In this document: one piece after another, positions 54,501 to 61,328 of the stretch | Layout: each line of letters opens with the position of its first letter | Numbering within the stretch: the stretch's first letter is position 1 | NCBI RefSeq assembly: GCF_023155275.1 | Contig: NZ_JALMUV010000024.1 | Span: 48,749 to 112,748 of the forward strand | Direction: 5' to 3' | DNA: 64,000 bases | Source: Streptomyces rhizoryzae | GTDB taxonomy: Bacteria; Actinomycetota; Actinomycetes; Streptomycetales; Streptomycetaceae | The notes under the pieces: model-generated | The model's database searches: none | Told to the model about the DNA's origin: nothing | Seen by the model: the letters and a program-made list of their open reading frames with translations, nothing else | Translations under genes and position numbers: made by a program

Positions 54501-55026
54501 CGGCGTCGGTGAGTTCTTCGGCACCGACCGGTCCGCCGTGGACGTGTGGATGGGCACCCTGTCCAAGTCCTTCGCCAGCTGCGGCGGTTACCTCGGCGGC
54601 TCGGCCCGGACGGTGCGCTGGCTGCGCCACACCCTGCCCGGTTTCGTCTACAGCGTCGGCCTGTCCCCGGCCAACGCGGCCGCGGCGCTGGCCGCCACCG
54701 AGCTGATCACCGCCGAACCGGACCGGGTCCGCGCGCTGCGGCGGAACGCCGCCCTCTTCCTCCGGCTGGCCTCGGACGCCGGTCTGGCGACCGGAGCCAG
54801 CGCCCACACGCCGATCGTGCCGTGCCTGCTCGGCGACTCGGCGCGGACCCTGCGCGTGGCGGACCGGCTGTTCCGGCGGGGCGTCGTGGCCGACCCGATC
54901 TTCCACCCGGCGGTCGCGGAGGGCCTGGCCAGACTGCGGTTCTTCATCACCAGCGAGCACCGCGAGGAGGACATCCGCACGGCGGTGGCGATCCTGGCGG
55001 AGGAGGTGGCGGCCGTCGGACGGTGA
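51517..55026 (+). CDS. AT-less ketosynthase - acyl carrier protein - alpha-oxoamine synthase megaenzyme
   Basis: A 1169-residue single-chain assembly enzyme. An ERP-repeat leader precedes the ketosynthase (about 46-491): DIAVVGMACRFPG, nucleophile in LDSACSGG (Cys241), EAHGTGTAVGDP (His376) and VVGHALNAAG (His413), so the triad is intact. A Pro/Ala linker contains LPPSPLAPRRHW, like the post-acyltransferase motif of modular PKSs, although no acyltransferase domain exists. An ACP follows with LGFDSLM (Ser697). From about 770 comes a PLP-dependent alpha-oxoamine synthase (AONS/ALAS type): SYNYLGLSG, VDEAHSIGTVGEHG, and GTLSKSFASCGG with Lys1017. It probably extends an acyl chain and releases it by decarboxylative condensation with an amino acid, giving an aminoketone, in the manner of PigH/RedN. 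Start uncertain: the GTG at 51388 is in frame, but its segment is the G-run array; ATG 51517 has AGGGAAG upstream. Confidence 0.88.
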   Translation: MGAAGAERSARAEQSGRSERPERPERPERPEWSGRAPGAGAARRDDIAVVGMACRFPGARNVNQYWRLLTAPEPQFAAVPDTRWRRAAFLTDSFRDTSAAYTDTMALLPDVDRFDAAHYGIPPRRARSMDPQARLLVDLAREAIQDAGWEAGGFDREETSVITALTESGYRDLSTLRIRMRQLAGGEFGARAADARWPEMVRGVDGLHGTSVAGLLLNMGPNTISSVFDLHGESYALDSACSGGLMAVANAVHALRAGRCRIALAGGAQLMLTPDLLVGLCRIGAVSRSGRCLPFGAAADGFVLGEGAGVLALRPLSDALAAGDRVYAVIRGVGTANDGTVQGGLHPQEAGQLRALRRAYRDAALPPDAVDYLEAHGTGTAVGDPVELAALRALRGERGAPAYLGAVKAVVGHALNAAGIAGLIKTVLAVHRGVIPPQPAYAPADRGALDAARLTVPAAPVPWPGAGRPRRAGVSAFGFGGTGVHLVLEECAPAPAARPETGTGPYRLVLSARDRAGLARYAREVADTLAADRPPLAAVAATLAGRAPLAERLSVPARDLAEAVAGLTAAAAELAAGRGAPGEAPATEPVAEPAAAAGPDARPPGEAIRSGSARIPPCTLPPSPLAPRRHWAVDASAREAGDPPPPAAVPEEGPVAARPAAAGAAGLVREEVARTGVFPLADVGDRMTLVADLGFDSLMLQELEVGIGRRAPGFRTDEMFAPGLTVARLTDLVAAHLTAPPAPGAPLPAPGAAADPPAGAARPGDPYAGTARIEDFPEVRDVEERLRTVARSGADFPYFRVHQGTARDTTRIGGRAYLSFGSYNYLGLSGHPAVNEAVHRAVERYGSSVSASRVLSGERDLTVRLERALAGFLGVEDCLALVSGHATNVTAIGHLVGAGDLVLHDALAHDSILQGCALSGAARRPFAHNDTAQLEHLLRRNRSRFRRVLIAVEGAYSMDGDLIDLPAVVALKQRYGALLMVDEAHSIGTVGEHGRGVGEFFGTDRSAVDVWMGTLSKSFASCGGYLGGSARTVRWLRHTLPGFVYSVGLSPANAAAALAATELITAEPDRVRALRRNAALFLRLASDAGLATGASAHTPIVPCLLGDSARTLRVADRLFRRGVVADPIFHPAVAEGLARLRFFITSEHREEDIRTAVAILAEEVAAVGR
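51571..51606. repeat. Four tandem 9-bp GAGCGGCCG repeats
   Basis: Perfect copies at 51571, 51580, 51589 and 51598, with a degenerate copy (GAGTGGTCG) after. They encode an ERP-ERP-ERP-ERP tract just before the ketosynthase, prone to length change in steps of three residues. Confidence 0.85.
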
Positions 55027-55077
55027 GCCCGCCCGCCCGGCCGCCGGGCGGTGCGTGCCCGCGCGCCCGGCCGGCTC

Positions 55078-55692
55078 TCAGATCAGGGTGCGTTCGATCC
55101 GGCTGAGCAGGGCGTCCGTGCCGCCGCCCGCGGTCCCCGCGCCGTCGCGGCCGGCCGCGCCGTCCGGTTCCGTGGCGCCGGTGCCCCCGTCCCCGGCCGG
55201 GGCGGGCCGCTCGGCGGTGCCGCCCACCCGCTGGGAGAGCAGGTAGGCGATGATCTCGGCCTCCTGCTCCTGGACGTCGTCGTAGGTGGCGCGCAGCAGC
55301 ATGTCCCGGACGAGGTCGGGGTCGAGGTTGGGGAAGAGCATGCGGGCGCTCGCCTCGTCCAGCCAGCCGGCTCCGCGGTGGCAGCAGATGATGTGGCCCA
55401 GCTCGTGCAAGATGATGTGCTCCTGGTGGGCGCCGGTGGTGTTGGCGTCGTAGAAGATGAGGTCCTCGTCGCGGGCGGCGACCCACATCCCGCACGGGTG
55501 CGAGGCCGGCATCTCCATCGGGACCAGCGTGATCGGGCGGCCGCGCACCTCGCCGAGGTGGCGGCACAGCTCGGCCACGTCGGCCACCTCGGGCAGGTCG
55601 AGCGCGGCGATCCGCCGGGCACCGGCCTTGCGGAGCTGCTTCAGGCGGCTGCGGCGGTCCTGGTCGGCCGACCGCCCCTTGCGGAGCCTCAC
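55078..55692 (-). CDS. M78 (ImmA/IrrE-like) metallopeptidase-fold protein
   Basis: A 204-residue protein. The zinc motif HEXXH appears as ILHELGHIICC (about residues 95-105), with a following helix LDEASARMLFPNLDPDLV that would hold the third ligand region, and EQEAEIIAYLL. The first 30 residues are basic. The last 50 are a disordered Gly/Ala/Thr-rich tail ending in a short helix. ImmA/IrrE proteins cleave a partner XRE repressor and so relieve repression. The GTG overlaps the stop of the XRE gene (GTGA), the usual regulator-protease pairing. It faces the KS-ACP-oxoamine synthase gene tail to tail with a 51-bp gap. Confidence 0.85.
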   Translation of the reverse strand: MRLRKGRSADQDRRSRLKQLRKAGARRIAALDLPEVADVAELCRHLGEVRGRPITLVPMEMPASHPCGMWVAARDEDLIFYDANTTGAHQEHIILHELGHIICCHRGAGWLDEASARMLFPNLDPDLVRDMLLRATYDDVQEQEAEIIAYLLSQRVGGTAERPAPAGDGGTGATEPDGAAGRDGAGTAGGGTDALLSRIERTLI

Positions 55693-56129
55693 TCCGCGTC
55701 CGCGGCGTCGGTGACCGGCGGCAGCCCCTGCATCTGGCGGTACTGGTCCATGATGGCGGTGATGGCCTGGAGGTTCTCCTTCTTCATCCCGGCCGCGCGC
55801 ATCGCCACCGCGCGGACGCCGGACTGCCGCAGCGCCTCCAGCGCCGCGACCTCGCCGAGCACCGACTCGGCGACCTTGTCGTCGAAGAAGTAGGCGACCG
55901 AGACGCCGAAGAAGCGGGCCAGCGCGGCCAGCAGATCGGGGGAGGGGTTGGAGCGCTTGCCGGTCCGCAGCTGGGAGAGGTAGACGCCGCCGACGCGGAG
56001 CTCGGGATTGGTCTGCTTCAGCTCCTCCGCCACCTCCGCGTTGGTCCAGTGGCGGCCCTTGGGGCGGACCGTTTTGAAGAGGTTGTCCAGACGCACTGCC
56101 AGCACGGGCCGGTCATCGGTCTCCGACAT
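55689..56129 (-). CDS. XRE-family regulator resembling EspR
   Basis: A 146-residue DNA-binding protein. The layout matches mycobacterial EspR: LAVRLDNLFKTVRPKGRHWTNAEVAEELK, then the helix-turn-helix GVYLSQLRTGKRSNPSPDLLAALARFFGVSVAYFFDD. A C-terminal helical dimerisation region follows (LGEVAALEALRQSGVRAVAMRAAG, then AITAIMDQYRQMQGL). EspR is a nucleoid-associated regulator of secretion and cell-wall genes. Here it is coupled to an M78 peptidase that may cleave it and sits near the MAB_1171c-type membrane protein. GGGAGGAGATTCACC precedes the ATG. The upstream region is unusually AT-rich with repeated TTAGC/GCTAA words, possible autoregulatory sites. Confidence 0.87.
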   Translation of the reverse strand: MSETDDRPVLAVRLDNLFKTVRPKGRHWTNAEVAEELKQTNPELRVGGVYLSQLRTGKRSNPSPDLLAALARFFGVSVAYFFDDKVAESVLGEVAALEALRQSGVRAVAMRAAGMKKENLQAITAIMDQYRQMQGLPPVTDAADAE

Positions 56130-56494
56130 GGTGAATCTCCTCCCGTCACCTCCTCGGAATAGCCCTCGGCTAATTCCCAGTTTCGCAGATTAGCTGTCAG
56201 TTGACAATCGGCCCGGACTCCGCCAACGTTGACCCCAGCCGATAGCTGGTGGCTAACTTTGCTCACGGGGGTAGCCGAGTTGGCTGCCGGCCCACCGGTC
56301 CGGCCCGGCCTTCGGGGGAACGGCCGGGGCGGACCGGCCGGGCGGGCCACCACCCGCCCGGTACGGCACGAAGGGGGACCCACGGGGGACCTGGGGACCC
56401 CACGGGGGGAGAACGGGGGAACGGGGGAGGATCCCGCCCGGACTGACGGGGGCAGACCGGGCGGGACCACCGCCGCACCGCGCCGCGGCGGGCC
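56130..56494. other. Intergenic region upstream of the EspR-like gene
   Basis: 365 bp. The part next to 56129 is AT-rich for this genome and holds GGCTAATT (about 56167), GATTAGCTGTCA (about 56188) and GGCTAACTT (about 56251), likely the promoter and binding sites for the EspR-like protein. The distal half is GC-rich and holds a G-run array. No gene recognised. Confidence 0.55.
56372..56426 (+). other. Second G-run array
   Basis: Six runs of 4-6 G (56372-56376, 56383-56387, 56392-56395, 56403-56408, 56414-56418, 56422-56426) on the plus strand with 4-7 nt gaps. It shares GGGGGAAC and GGGGGACC words with the array at 51429-51478 and can form a G-quadruplex. Confidence 0.6.
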
Positions 56495-57652
56495 TCAGCG
56501 CGGGTCGCCGAGCCGCCGGTACGCGGCCGCGACCTTGGTGAGCCAGGCGACCTCCGCCGGGAAGTGGTCGGTGTCCCGGTCGTCGAAACCGCCCGCGTCC
56601 TTGCTGTCGGCGGGCCGGGTGCCGGTGCGTTTGGCGTGCAGCGCCTGCCGGATCTGCGCCGCCTCGGTGAACGCCTGCCGGGCCTCCTCACCGCCCCCGG
56701 CCGCCGCGCCGCCGGCGTCGCCGCCTGCCGTCCGGTCGATGTACGGCCGCAGGTCCCGCCAGCCGTCCCGGATCTCCACCACCCGGCGGTGCAGCCGGTA
56801 GTCGAGGTCGGAGACCGCGGCCCCCGGGGGCTCCAGCACGATGTCCGGCGAGGACTCGTACAGGTCCCGCCAGAGCGGGTAGAGCACCCGGTAGGACCGG
56901 TAGTTGCGCGCCCAGTTCGCCAGCCGGGTGACCGAGGCTCCCCAGGAGGAGATGGTCAGGCTGAGCGAGAGCACCAGGATGCCCGCCGCGCTGAAGACGT
57001 TGGACGCCAGCTGCCAGGGGCCGATGTCGATCCCGCACGCGGCGGTGAGGATGTTGACCGTCCTGGCCAGGCAGTAGAGGAAGAGCACCACCGCGGCCAC
57101 CGACAGCAGCCGCAGGGCCTGCCGCAGCGAGGTCTTCCCGGCCATCCGGGCGTAGGGCCCGCACTGCCGGAAGATGGTCACGCACGGCGCCGCCTGGGAG
57201 GCGATGAAGACCAGGAGGTAGCCGAGGACCAGTGGTTGCCCGGTCCCGGTGTTGAAGTCCGTCGCCGGCCGCCCGGGGCCGTCCGCGACGAAGAAGAGCG
57301 CCACCAGCAGTGCGGTCAGCGCACCGCCGGTCAGCAGCCAGAAGCGGGTCTTGCGCGCCGCATCCTCGGCGGCGGTCGCCCAGTGCAGCAGGATGATCTG
57401 CGCGCTGACGCAGAACGCGACCGCCGAGACGTGCATCACGAGGATGGCGAGATTGCCGACGCCCAGGAAGCGGTCGCTCCCCATGGCGACGGCACCCATG
57501 GTGAAGGTGAGGCACTGGAGCACCAGGGTGATCACCAGGGTGCGGTAGGCGCTGTCCCCCCGGCTGCGCCGGAACTGGCTCAGCCGGTAGAGGAGCGCGG
57601 CGTACGACGAGAGCGCCGCGATGACGAAGCAGAGGGTTCTGAGGGTGTTCAC
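56495..57652 (-). CDS. MAB_1171c-type putative membrane transporter
   Basis: A 385-residue membrane protein with seven helices in residues 1-235 (for example LCFVIAALSSYAALLYRL, FWLLTGGALTALLVALFFVAD, LLSVAAVVLFLYCLARTVNIL). A cytoplasmic C-terminal domain follows with YRVLYPLWRDLYESSPDIVLEP and DLDYRLHRRVVEIRDGWRDLRPYID, the DUF6545-like signature of MAB_1171c proteins. In actinomycetes these often neighbour XRE regulators and ImmA/IrrE proteases, as here, so the three likely form one unit. The GTG at 57652 follows GGGGAA. Transport is only presumed; a sensor or signalling role is equally possible. Confidence 0.85.
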   Translation of the reverse strand: MNTLRTLCFVIAALSSYAALLYRLSQFRRSRGDSAYRTLVITLVLQCLTFTMGAVAMGSDRFLGVGNLAILVMHVSAVAFCVSAQIILLHWATAAEDAARKTRFWLLTGGALTALLVALFFVADGPGRPATDFNTGTGQPLVLGYLLVFIASQAAPCVTIFRQCGPYARMAGKTSLRQALRLLSVAAVVLFLYCLARTVNILTAACGIDIGPWQLASNVFSAAGILVLSLSLTISSWGASVTRLANWARNYRSYRVLYPLWRDLYESSPDIVLEPPGAAVSDLDYRLHRRVVEIRDGWRDLRPYIDRTAGGDAGGAAAGGGEEARQAFTEAAQIRQALHAKRTGTRPADSKDAGGFDDRDTDHFPAEVAWLTKVAAAYRRLGDPR

Positions 57653-57691
57653 GGTGTGATTCCCCGCCGGTGCCGGGCACCGGCGGTCGGT

Positions 57692-58420
57692 CTAGTCGGA
57701 GCCGCCGGCCGCGGGGACCGCGAGGCCGATGCCCTCGGCCGCCACGGCGATGGCGTAGTCGAAGAACGCGGACTCGTCCCGGACGCTGTCGTGGGTGCGG
57801 CTGAAGACCTGGAACACCAGCAGCCCGATCAGGTTGCTCCACAGCACGATGCCGCGCTCGATGAGGTCCGCGAACGGCGCCTCGGGCAGCCCGCCGAAGA
57901 GCTCCACCGCCTCCGGCAGCAGCAGCGGCGGACCGGGCACCGGCCGCCGGGGCGGGGTCAGTTCGCCGGCCTCCAGCGCCGCGCGCACGATGCCGGCCAG
58001 CACGCCGGGCGTGCGGGAGGCGGGCGGCACGGTCTCCGGCGGGGCGTGGTAACCGGGCACCGGCGAGCCGTAGATCAGCGTGAACTCGCCGGGGTGCGCG
58101 AAGGACCAGGCCCGCAGCGCGCGGGTGACCGCGAGCAGCCGCGCCCCGGCCGTCGCCCCTGCCTCCCGGGCGTCCCGGTCGGCCTCCTCCATGGCGGCGC
58201 CGGAGGCGTTGTAGGCGTCGATGACCAGCGCGGTCAGCAGCGCGTCCCGGTCCGGGAAGACGGCCTCGGCCTCGGGCACGGTCAGCCCGGCGGCCCCGGC
58301 CACGGTCTCCGGGGTCAGCCCGGCGGCGCCCAGCGGCTCCAGCAGCCGGCGCGCGGCGGCCTTGAGGTCGGCCGACGGCCCGGTGTGCTCCTCGGCGGCG
58401 TGTGCGTCCGTAACATCCAT
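57692..58420 (-). CDS. TetR-family regulator with WHG-type C-terminal domain
   Basis: A 242-residue regulator. The N-terminal helix-turn-helix is diverged (AAARRLLEPLGAAGLTPETV, then AGAAGLTVPEAEAVFPDRDALLTALV). The ligand domain carries LRAWSFAHPGEFTLIYGSPVPGY, the WHG pattern. On the minus strand TACGGT ends 6 nt before the ATG and no Shine-Dalgarno is present, so the transcript is probably leaderless. An inverted repeat (58426-58442) overlaps that -10, which points to autorepression. Targets are unknown: the upstream aldo/keto reductase is broken, and the MAB_1171c gene lies downstream with a 39-bp gap. Confidence 0.85.
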   Translation of the reverse strand: MDVTDAHAAEEHTGPSADLKAAARRLLEPLGAAGLTPETVAGAAGLTVPEAEAVFPDRDALLTALVIDAYNASGAAMEEADRDAREAGATAGARLLAVTRALRAWSFAHPGEFTLIYGSPVPGYHAPPETVPPASRTPGVLAGIVRAALEAGELTPPRRPVPGPPLLLPEAVELFGGLPEAPFADLIERGIVLWSNLIGLLVFQVFSRTHDSVRDESAFFDYAIAVAAEGIGLAVPAAGGSD

Positions 58421-58425
58421 GGCCA

Positions 58426-58442
58426 AACCGTACCTGTCGGTT
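58426..58442. promoter_or_regulatory. Inverted repeat over the TetR gene promoter
   Basis: AACCG (58426-58430) and CGGTT (58438-58442) flank TACCTGT. The left arm overlaps the probable -10 (minus-strand TACGGT, 58432-58427) of the adjacent TetR gene, a typical autoregulatory operator position. Confidence 0.5.
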
Positions 58443-58548
58443 ACCGGCCGGCCGGCCGCCGCCGCCCCGCCCCCGCGGCCGGGCACCACGATCCGGCCAC
58501 CCGCCGCCCGGCCCGCCCGCCGCCCAACCCCGGCCCCCCGCCGGCCCG

Positions 58549-59075
58549 TTACGCCTCCCGGGCCGCCGAGGTGAGCGACATGTCCGCGTAGCGCTCGCCC
58601 GCCACCCGGCCGGCCAGCGGCTCCAGCAGCGCCAGCTCCCCGGCGGTCAGCTCGATCCGGGTGGCCGCGGCGTTCTCCAGCAGCCGGGCGCGCCTGCGGG
58701 TGCCCGGGATCGGCACCACCGCCAGGCCGTGCACCCGGGCCCGCTGCTGCACCCAGGCCAGCGCGATCTGCGCGGTGGTGGCGCCGCGTTCGGCCGCGAT
58801 CCGGTGCAGCGGCGCGAGGAGGGCCGCGTTGGCCTTGGCGTTCTCCCCGGTGAAGCGCGGCAGCAGCCGGCGGAAGTCGCCGCCGGACAGGTCGGTGCCC
58901 GCACCGGTGAACGTCCCCGTCAGCAGGCCCCGGCCCAGCGGCGCGTACGACACGAACGCCACCCCCAGCTCGGCCGCCGCGCCCACCGCGCTGCGTTCGA
59001 CGTCCCGGCTGAAGAGCGCCACTCCGTCTGGAGGGCGGCGATCGGGTGCACGGCGTGCACCTCCTCGGAAACCAC
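58549..59075 (-). pseudogene. Aldo/keto reductase remnant, N-terminally truncated and frameshifted
   Basis: The frame from the GTG at 59022 encodes the C-terminal half of an aldo/keto reductase: LFSRDVERSAVGAAAELGVAFVSYAPLGRGLLTG, TAQIALAWVQQ and PIPGTRRRARLLENAAAT. Just upstream, in another frame, VVSEEVHAVHPIAALQTEW continues the same protein. The expected GAG-TGG-GCG reads GAGTGGCG, one G short at about 59018-59020, so a single-base deletion breaks the gene. The first 150 or so residues, including the catalytic Tyr region, are missing; the homology ends about 10 bp before the terminator of tRNA-Arg. This looks like deletion at a tRNA flank. A sequencing error could explain the frameshift but not the lost N-terminus. 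Confidence 0.8.
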
Positions 59076-59085
59076 ACCTGGCAGC

Positions 59086-59113
59086 AAAAAAGACCCTCCC
59101 GAAGGAGGGTCTT
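59086..59113 (-). terminator. Rho-independent terminator of tRNA-Arg
   Basis: On the minus strand AAGACCCTCC, loop TTCG, then GGAGGGTCTT continues into a T-run (59090-59086 read as A on the plus strand). It is a textbook terminator 9 bp after the tRNA 3' end. Confidence 0.93.
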
Positions 59114-59121
59114 GCGTGGAG

Positions 59122-59194
59122 CGCCCCCGGCAGGACTCGAACCTGCGGCCAAGTGCTTAGAAGGCACCTGCTCTATCCACTGAGCTACGGGGGC
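59122..59194 (-). tRNA. tRNA-Arg (anticodon UCU)
   Basis: 73 nt on the minus strand with acceptor GCCCCCG/CGGGGGC and discriminator G. The D-arm is GCTC...GAGC. The anticodon arm GGTGC-CTTCTAA-GCACT has a TCT anticodon reading AGA (and possibly AGG) codons, and the T-arm is GCAGG-TTCGAGT-CCTGC. All stems pair, with one G-T at the base of the anticodon stem. CCA is not encoded. A minus-strand TATCCT lies about 33 bp upstream as a possible -10. Confidence 0.96.
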
Positions 59195-59495
59195 CGGTGG
59201 TGGGCGTGGATCACGGACCGCGGACCAGGATAGAGGTCCGGGTGCCTCGTCCCGGTTGCTTCACCTCCGTGGCACGTTGTGGAGGTTCGGTGAAGCGATC
59301 CCGATAATCGCAGGCAGGTACGAATCCTGCACGGCTTTTGACGCCTCGCGCGGCGGGTGTTGTGCACTCGTTATGCCTGTGCCTTGATTATCCCGAAAAT
59401 CCCATTTGCTACCTATCTCGTTCTGTCGTGATCTCGCGCCGTACACAAGGGGCTATACGCTTCAAAAACCTAACGAAATTGGGCATTCTGCACAT
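59195..59495. other. Intergenic region between tRNA-Arg and the GTPase pair
   Basis: About 300 bp, clearly less GC-rich than its surroundings. It holds the tRNA promoter side, a T-arm-like sequence (59314-59330) and the promoter of the first GTPase: TTCAAA (59461-59466), 17 bp, CATTCT (59484-59489). No gene recognised. Confidence 0.55.
59314..59330 (+). other. Isolated tRNA T-arm-like sequence
   Basis: GCAGG-TACGAAT-CCTGC has a perfect 5-bp stem and a 7-nt loop close to the TTCGAAT consensus. No matching acceptor, D or anticodon arms exist around it, so it is not a complete tRNA. It may be a tRNA relic or an old attachment site, or chance. Confidence 0.35.
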
Positions 59496-61328
59496 GTGGT
59501 GACCTTGGACGTAGGACCCCGGCTGATCGACGCACTGTCCGTTCTGCGCGACCGTGTCGACGCCGCACGTTTCCCCCTGCCGCTCCGGGGCGCCGCCCGG
59601 GCCCGGCGCAACCGGGCCGAGCTGCTCGCCCAGTTGGACGACTATGTGCTGCCCCGCCTGCGCGCGCCCAGGGCCCCGCTGCTCGCGGTCGTCGGCGGCT
59701 CCACCGGGGCGGGCAAGTCCACCCTGGTCAACTCACTCGTCGGGCGGCGCGTCTCGGAGGCCGGGGTGCTCCGGCCGACGACGCGGACGCCGGTGCTGGT
59801 CTGCCATCCCGACGACCACCGCTGGTTCGCCGGCCGCCGGGTGCTGCCCGGCCTGACCCGCGTCTGGGTACCGGAACAGGACGGCGGGGAGGGGGATGAA
59901 CGGGGCGGCGACGGGGCGGGCGGCCCCGGGGAGGGCCGCGGCCCCGTAGCGGGCGAGCCGGGCCTGCCGACGGTACGGATCGAGACGGACACCGCGCTGC
60001 CCAGCGGGCTGGCGCTGCTGGACGCCCCGGACATCGACTCCCTGGTCGCCGGCAACCGCGAACTGGCCGCCGAGCTGATCTGCGCCGCCGACGTGTGGGT
60101 GCTGGTCACCACCGCCGCCCGCTACGCCGACGCGGTGCCCTGGCACCTGCTGCGTACGGCGAAGGAGTACGACGTCACGCTGGTCACCGTGCTGGACCGG
60201 GTGCCGCACCAGATCGCCGGCGAGATCTCCGCCCGGTACGCCGAACTCCTCCACCGCGCCGGGCTCGGCCACGTCCCCCGGTTCACCATCCCCGAGCTGC
60301 CGGAATCCGCCGGCGGAGGCCGCGGGCTGCTGCCCGCCACGGCGGTCGCCGGACTGCGCGAGTGGCTGGAACGGCACGCCGAGGACCCGGCCGCCCGCGC
60401 GGCCGCCGCCGACCGGACCGCGTCCGGCGCCCTGGCCTCGCTGCGCAGCCGGCTCCCCGCGCTGGCCGGGGCCGCCGCCGCGCAGCACGCCGCGGCCCTG
60501 CGGCTGGCCGGCCGGGTCGAGGAGGCGTACGAGGCGGCCGCCGAGCGGGTGCGGCGCGAGGTCGCGGCCGGCGAGGTGCTGTCCGGTGACGCCCGCGCCC
60601 ACTGGTACGCGCAGGCGCTCGGCGGGCGGGCCGGCGACCTGCTGGACGCGCTGACCCAGGGGCTCACCGCCCTGCTGGTCTGCGCCGTCGAGGAGGCCGA
60701 CGAGCGGGCCGCGAACGCCTGGCGGCGCGACGCCGCGGCGGCCGAGGTGGCGCTGACCGCGGCTGCCGGGGCGGCGGGCGCCGCCGACCGGATCGGCATG
60801 CTCGTCCGGCGCTGGCGGCGCTGCCTGGAGGAACTCGCCGAGGAGGAGGCCCGGGAGGCGCGCGGCGGCCAGGCCGGTGAACGGGCCGAGCCGGCCGACG
60901 CGGAGGAACCGGCCGCCCTGCTGGCCGCCTCCCTGCTCGGCGGGCGCCGCGCCCGTACGGCCGGGGAGAACCTCGCCGACCTGCTGGGGGCGCAGAGCGC
61001 GCTGCGCCTGGGTGACCAGGGTGCCCGGCTGCTGGCCCGTTACCTGGCGGACGTGCTCGACGGTGAACGGGAGCGCCGGCTGGCCCCGTTGGACCGCCTG
61101 ACCGTACCGCCGGAGCAGCAGGCCGCACTGATCGCCGCGCTCTCGGTCGTCCAACGGGAACAGCGCCGGAAGCGCCCTCCGGACGAACGGCAGCCGGAGC
61201 GGCGGACGGGGCGCGAACCGGACCGGGAGCCGGACCGAGGGGAGACGGGCCGGGAGACGGCCCTGGAGACGGAGAGCGGGCGTCGGGCGGCGGACCGCTG
61301 CGAGCGGGAAGAGGCGGTGACCGGGTGA
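59496..61328 (+). CDS. Dynamin-like GTPase, first of a coupled pair
   Basis: A 610-residue dynamin-superfamily GTPase. The N-terminal helical stretch is followed by G1 GGSTGAGKSTLVNSLVG (about residues 67-83), then PTTRTPV (G2 Thr) and LLDAPDIDSL (G3), with a glycine-rich insertion between them. VTVLDRVPH is a weak G4. The remaining residues are long helices, ending in a highly charged R/E-rich tail. There is no membrane segment. Such GTPases remodel membranes; paired forms act at sporulation septa in Streptomyces (DynA/DynB), though those proteins are different in detail. The GTG at 59496 is 6 nt after CATTCT, with TTCAAA 17 bp further up, implying a leaderless mRNA. Its TGA overlaps the next GTG. 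Confidence 0.85.
   Translation: MVTLDVGPRLIDALSVLRDRVDAARFPLPLRGAARARRNRAELLAQLDDYVLPRLRAPRAPLLAVVGGSTGAGKSTLVNSLVGRRVSEAGVLRPTTRTPVLVCHPDDHRWFAGRRVLPGLTRVWVPEQDGGEGDERGGDGAGGPGEGRGPVAGEPGLPTVRIETDTALPSGLALLDAPDIDSLVAGNRELAAELICAADVWVLVTTAARYADAVPWHLLRTAKEYDVTLVTVLDRVPHQIAGEISARYAELLHRAGLGHVPRFTIPELPESAGGGRGLLPATAVAGLREWLERHAEDPAARAAAADRTASGALASLRSRLPALAGAAAAQHAAALRLAGRVEEAYEAAAERVRREVAAGEVLSGDARAHWYAQALGGRAGDLLDALTQGLTALLVCAVEEADERAANAWRRDAAAAEVALTAAAGAAGAADRIGMLVRRWRRCLEELAEEEAREARGGQAGERAEPADAEEPAALLAASLLGGRRARTAGENLADLLGAQSALRLGDQGARLLARYLADVLDGERERRLAPLDRLTVPPEQQAALIAALSVVQREQRRKRPPDERQPERRTGREPDREPDRGETGRETALETESGRRAADRCEREEAVTG

Noticed and set aside
58549..59022. Aldo/keto reductase frame as an intact short enzyme
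   Set aside because: It lacks the N-terminal half with the catalytic residues, and homology continues upstream in another frame, so it is a remnant.
59281..59345. A second tRNA gene around the T-arm-like hairpin
   Set aside because: No complementary acceptor strand, D-arm or anticodon arm could be found at the needed distances.
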